Positions 5,333 to 7,447 of a DNA stretch of 7,447 nt are shown piece after piece. The translations under genes and the position numbers were made by a program. The stretch comes from Myxococcales bacterium (lineage in GTDB: Bacteria > Myxococcota_A > Polyangia > Polyangiales > Houyiibacteriaceae): assembly GCA_013002645.1 (NCBI GenBank), contig JABDJF010000616.1, positions 1 through 7,447 of the forward strand. The letters run 5' to 3'. The notes under the pieces are model-generated. The model saw only the letters and a program-made list of their open reading frames with translations. It did no database searches and was not told the DNA's origin. The stretch's first letter is position 1; the number at the start of each line of letters is the position of its first letter.

Positions 5333-5860
5333 ATGACACGACACGCACTTCCCTTTTTCCTTTTCGTACTCGTCATCGCCGGAGGCGTCGCCAGTTCTGC
5401 GGCCCAAGCTCAGTACGGGCTGCTCAACGGGCGCTGGAAGCTCGCTAGCTCCAGTGCCGAGACGGCCGAACGACGCGCTGCAATCGAGACAGCCACCCGA
5501 GACCTGCCATCGTTCATGCAATCTCGTGCCCGCGAGCGCCTCGAAGAGCGGACCACCCCACCGAAGAAGGTGCGCATCGTGGTCGCTGGCGACCACATCG
5601 AGCTCACCGGCCGCGGGCAGACCGTTTTTCTCGAGGTCGGGGGGCCGGCCGTGCCCGTCGAGTCTGAGGGCCGCCGCGGGAGCGCCCGCGCCACCCGTCA
5701 AAACGGAAACCTCGTCATCACGATGGAGGGCGACAACGGAGGCCGCACGACGACCTACCGCCCGTCGGAGGACGCCCAGCGCCTCGTACTCGACGTTCAA
5801 TTCACAGCGCAGCGCCTCTCGACGCCCGTGCGCTATCGCGTGACCTACAAGCGGTCGTGA
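5333..5860 (+). CDS. Secreted protein of unknown function
   Basis: This 175-residue protein starts at ATG 5333, chosen over upstream in-frame starts. AGAGG lies 7 nt before it (5321-5325), and the protein then begins directly with a signal peptide: MTRH, a hydrophobic core (about 6-20), and an Ala-rich end with likely cleavage after AQA (about residue 26). The mature protein opens with LLNGRWKL (G33, W35). An Arg/Glu-rich, probably helical segment follows (about 41-73), then a strongly beta-patterned region (about 78-172) ending in alternating residues. It has no cysteines or catalytic motifs. Placement in the periplasm or outside is inferred from the signal peptide. It lies 58 bp upstream of the sulfatase on the same strand with no clear terminator between, so co-transcription is likely. 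It is divergent from the response regulator and is a candidate target of it. I do not recognise the family. Confidence 0.8.
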   Translation: MTRHALPFFLFVLVIAGGVASSAAQAQYGLLNGRWKLASSSAETAERRAAIETATRDLPSFMQSRARERLEERTTPPKKVRIVVAGDHIELTGRGQTVFLEVGGPAVPVESEGRRGSARATRQNGNLVITMEGDNGGRTTTYRPSEDAQRLVLDVQFTAQRLSTPVRYRVTYKRS

Positions 5861-5918
5861 TTCGCAACCCACGTCCGCTCCAAAGCACTCCCCTCGAGGA
5901 ACCTCAAGGAGCTATCCG

Positions 5919-7447
5919 ATGCTGAAACGCACACTAGGCGCCGCCGTTGTCCTGGCCGTTGCAGTCGCCAGCGTTGCCTACCTGAACCGCAAGGCAATCA
6001 TGGTGTATCTCGTCCACGAGGCAGGCAAGGTCGCCGTGGCCGAGAACCGGCCGATCGAATGGCAACGAGGACCGATGGAGGCCGAGACGCCGATGCCCGA
6101 ACGCCCGCCGAACGTCGTGTTCGTCCTCGTCGACGATCTCGGCATCAACGACATCTCGACCTTTGGCGGCGGGGTGGCCGGCGGACGCGTTCCGACGCCC
6201 AACATCGACCGGCTCGCTGCGGAAGGGGCGGTGTTCACGCAGGCGTATTCCGGCACCGGCACCTGCGCCCCCTCGCGCGCCATGCTGATGACGGGCCGCT
6301 ATCCAACGCGCACAGGCTTCGAGTACACGCCGACGCCCCCCGGCATGGCCCCGATCGTCGGCATGTTCGCCGCGGACATGTTGAAGGAGGCAAAGCGTCA
6401 GGGGTCCGAACTCCCCCGACCGGTGTGGAACTACCGGGCGGCCATGACCGCGCCGCCGTTTCAAGACATGGGCCTGCCCGGCGAGGAAGTGACGATCGCG
6501 GAGGTGCTGAAGGAGACCGGGTACCACACCGTCCACATCGGCAAGTGGCACTTGGGGCGCTCGGCGCCGTTCCGCCCGGCTTCCCAGGGCTTCGATGAAA
6601 GCCTGCTCATGGCCAGCGGCCTCTACCTTCCGGAGGACGATCCGAAAACCGTCAACGCCAAGCTGCCGTTCGATCCGATCGACAAGTTCCTCTGGGCTCG
6701 GATGCAGTTTGCCGTCGACTTCGACCGCGCGGGCGAGGAGTTTTCTGAAGAGCCCTTCGAGCCGGGCGGCTACCTCACGGACTACTGGACCGAGGAGGCG
6801 CTCGACGTCATCGAGGCGAACAAGAACCGGCCCTTCTTCCTCTATCTCGCACACTGGGGCGTTCACACGCCGCTCCAGGCGACGCGCGAAGATTACGAAG
6901 CCGTCGGCGACATCGAGCCCCGTCGCCTGCGCGTGTATGCCGCCATGCTCCGCTCGATCGACCGGAGCGTGGGACGCGTGATGGACACGCTCGAAAAAGA
7001 GGGCCTCGCGGACAACACCCTGATCGTCTTCTCCTCCGACAACGGCGGCGCGGGCTACCTCGGCCTGCCGGAGGTGAACTCGCCGTATCGCGGCTGGAAG
7101 ATCACATTGTTCGAGGGCGGCATCCGTGTGCCGATGTTCGTCAAGTGGCCGGCCCGCATCGCGCCCGGCACGGTCGTGGAGACGCCGGTCGCCCATATCG
7201 ACGTGATGCCGACCCTGGCGGCCGCCGCTGGCGCACCGCTGCCGCCGGGCGTCGAGATCGATGGGCGCAACATGCTGCCGGTCGCCATGGGCGAAGGCGC
7301 GATCGAGCGTCCCGATGACGCGATCTTCTGGTCGAGCGGCTTCTACAAGGTCGTGCGCGCGGGTGACTGGAAGCTCCAGGTCAACGAGCGTCAGGAAAAA
7401 ACCTGGCTGTTCAACCTGGCCGAGGACCCGACAGAGCAGATCAACCT
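5919..7447 (+). CDS. Sulfatase (arylsulfatase-type, membrane-anchored), 3' end outside the window
   Basis: At least 509 residues are encoded; the frame is still open at the window end. ATG 5919 has AAGGAG at 5906-5911 (7-nt spacing). Residues 4-21 are a hydrophobic signal or anchor, so the enzyme acts in the periplasm or on the cell surface. The sulfatase signature C116-A-P-S-R followed by TGR (125-127) marks Cys as the residue converted to formylglycine by an aerobic-type maturase (FGE), encoded elsewhere. Other expected active-site residues are D72-D73 (calcium), GKWHLG (208-213; K209, H211), H316 in AHWGVHTP, D374-N375 in SSDNGG, and K394. The family hydrolyses sulfate esters of aryl compounds or sulfated polysaccharides; the substrate cannot be read from sequence. 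The last visible residues (NLAEDPTEQIN) resemble the late C-terminal region of the family, so probably only a short part is missing. Confidence 0.95.
   Translation, partial: MLKRTLGAAVVLAVAVASVAYLNRKAIMVYLVHEAGKVAVAENRPIEWQRGPMEAETPMPERPPNVVFVLVDDLGINDISTFGGGVAGGRVPTPNIDRLAAEGAVFTQAYSGTGTCAPSRAMLMTGRYPTRTGFEYTPTPPGMAPIVGMFAADMLKEAKRQGSELPRPVWNYRAAMTAPPFQDMGLPGEEVTIAEVLKETGYHTVHIGKWHLGRSAPFRPASQGFDESLLMASGLYLPEDDPKTVNAKLPFDPIDKFLWARMQFAVDFDRAGEEFSEEPFEPGGYLTDYWTEEALDVIEANKNRPFFLYLAHWGVHTPLQATREDYEAVGDIEPRRLRVYAAMLRSIDRSVGRVMDTLEKEGLADNTLIVFSSDNGGAGYLGLPEVNSPYRGWKITLFEGGIRVPMFVKWPARIAPGTVVETPVAHIDVMPTLAAAAGAPLPPGVEIDGRNMLPVAMGEGAIERPDDAIFWSSGFYKVVRAGDWKLQVNERQEKTWLFNLAEDPTEQIN

Noticed and set aside
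5934..7196. Long minus-strand frame of 420 codons opposite the sulfatase
   Set aside because: The plus strand encodes an unmistakable sulfatase with all active-site motifs. The minus frame is rich in His, Arg and Gly with no family resemblance.
1..7447. CRISPR array, toxin-antitoxin pair, phage-defence genes or insertion sequence
   Set aside because: No regularly spaced repeats beyond two or three short units, no transposase or terminal repeats, and no nuclease, helicase or reverse-transcriptase motifs were seen on either strand.

Overview
The window is GC-rich (roughly 60-65% by eye) and gene-dense, with long signal peptides and GTG/TTG starts. It carries a sulfatase, an arsenate-reductase-like phosphatase and an OmpR/EnvZ-type two-component pair. 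This suits a free-living Gram-negative bacterium, possibly a myxobacterium or related deltaproteobacterial lineage. That placement is inferred from general character only; no marker gene fixes it.

Layout. Positions 1-19 match, on the minus strand, the anticodon loop onward of a methionine (CAT) tRNA. The match stops abruptly at the 5' edge of the loop, which is what the distal attachment site of a tRNA-targeting integrative element looks like. The next ~400 bp hold no convincing gene but do contain an imperfect inverted repeat (37-48/83-94) and an 11-bp-period direct repeat (149-168). A small exported protein (417-860, minus) is divergent from a compact Na/Pi-cotransporter-family protein (1006-2061, plus). 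The spacer between them has three 7-bp repeats separated by 4 bp, in the layout of a PhoB/OmpR-type operator. A 275-bp convergent gap follows.

Next is a minus-strand cluster, read right to left: response regulator (5188-4481), histidine kinase (4484-3210, ATGA overlap) and, 69 bp on, an ArsC/low-molecular-weight-phosphatase-like protein (3140-2337). The last has an unusual lipoprotein-like leader and a competing internal start. Divergent from the regulator are a secreted protein of unknown function (5333-5860) and a membrane-anchored sulfatase (5919 to beyond the window end).

How they may work together (inference): the two-component system senses something in the envelope and is probably co-transcribed with the phosphatase/arsenate reductase. 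It may also control the divergent secreted-protein/sulfatase unit. The Na/Pi transporter, its Pho-box-like site and the ArsC-like protein suggest a phosphate/arsenate oxyanion theme, with the sulfatase adding release of sulfate from esters. None of the genes is foreign to known families. The least ordinary points are the tRNA-derived attachment scar, the Pho-box-like triple repeat overlapping the transporter start region, and the ArsC-like protein with two possible starts giving exported or cytosolic forms.
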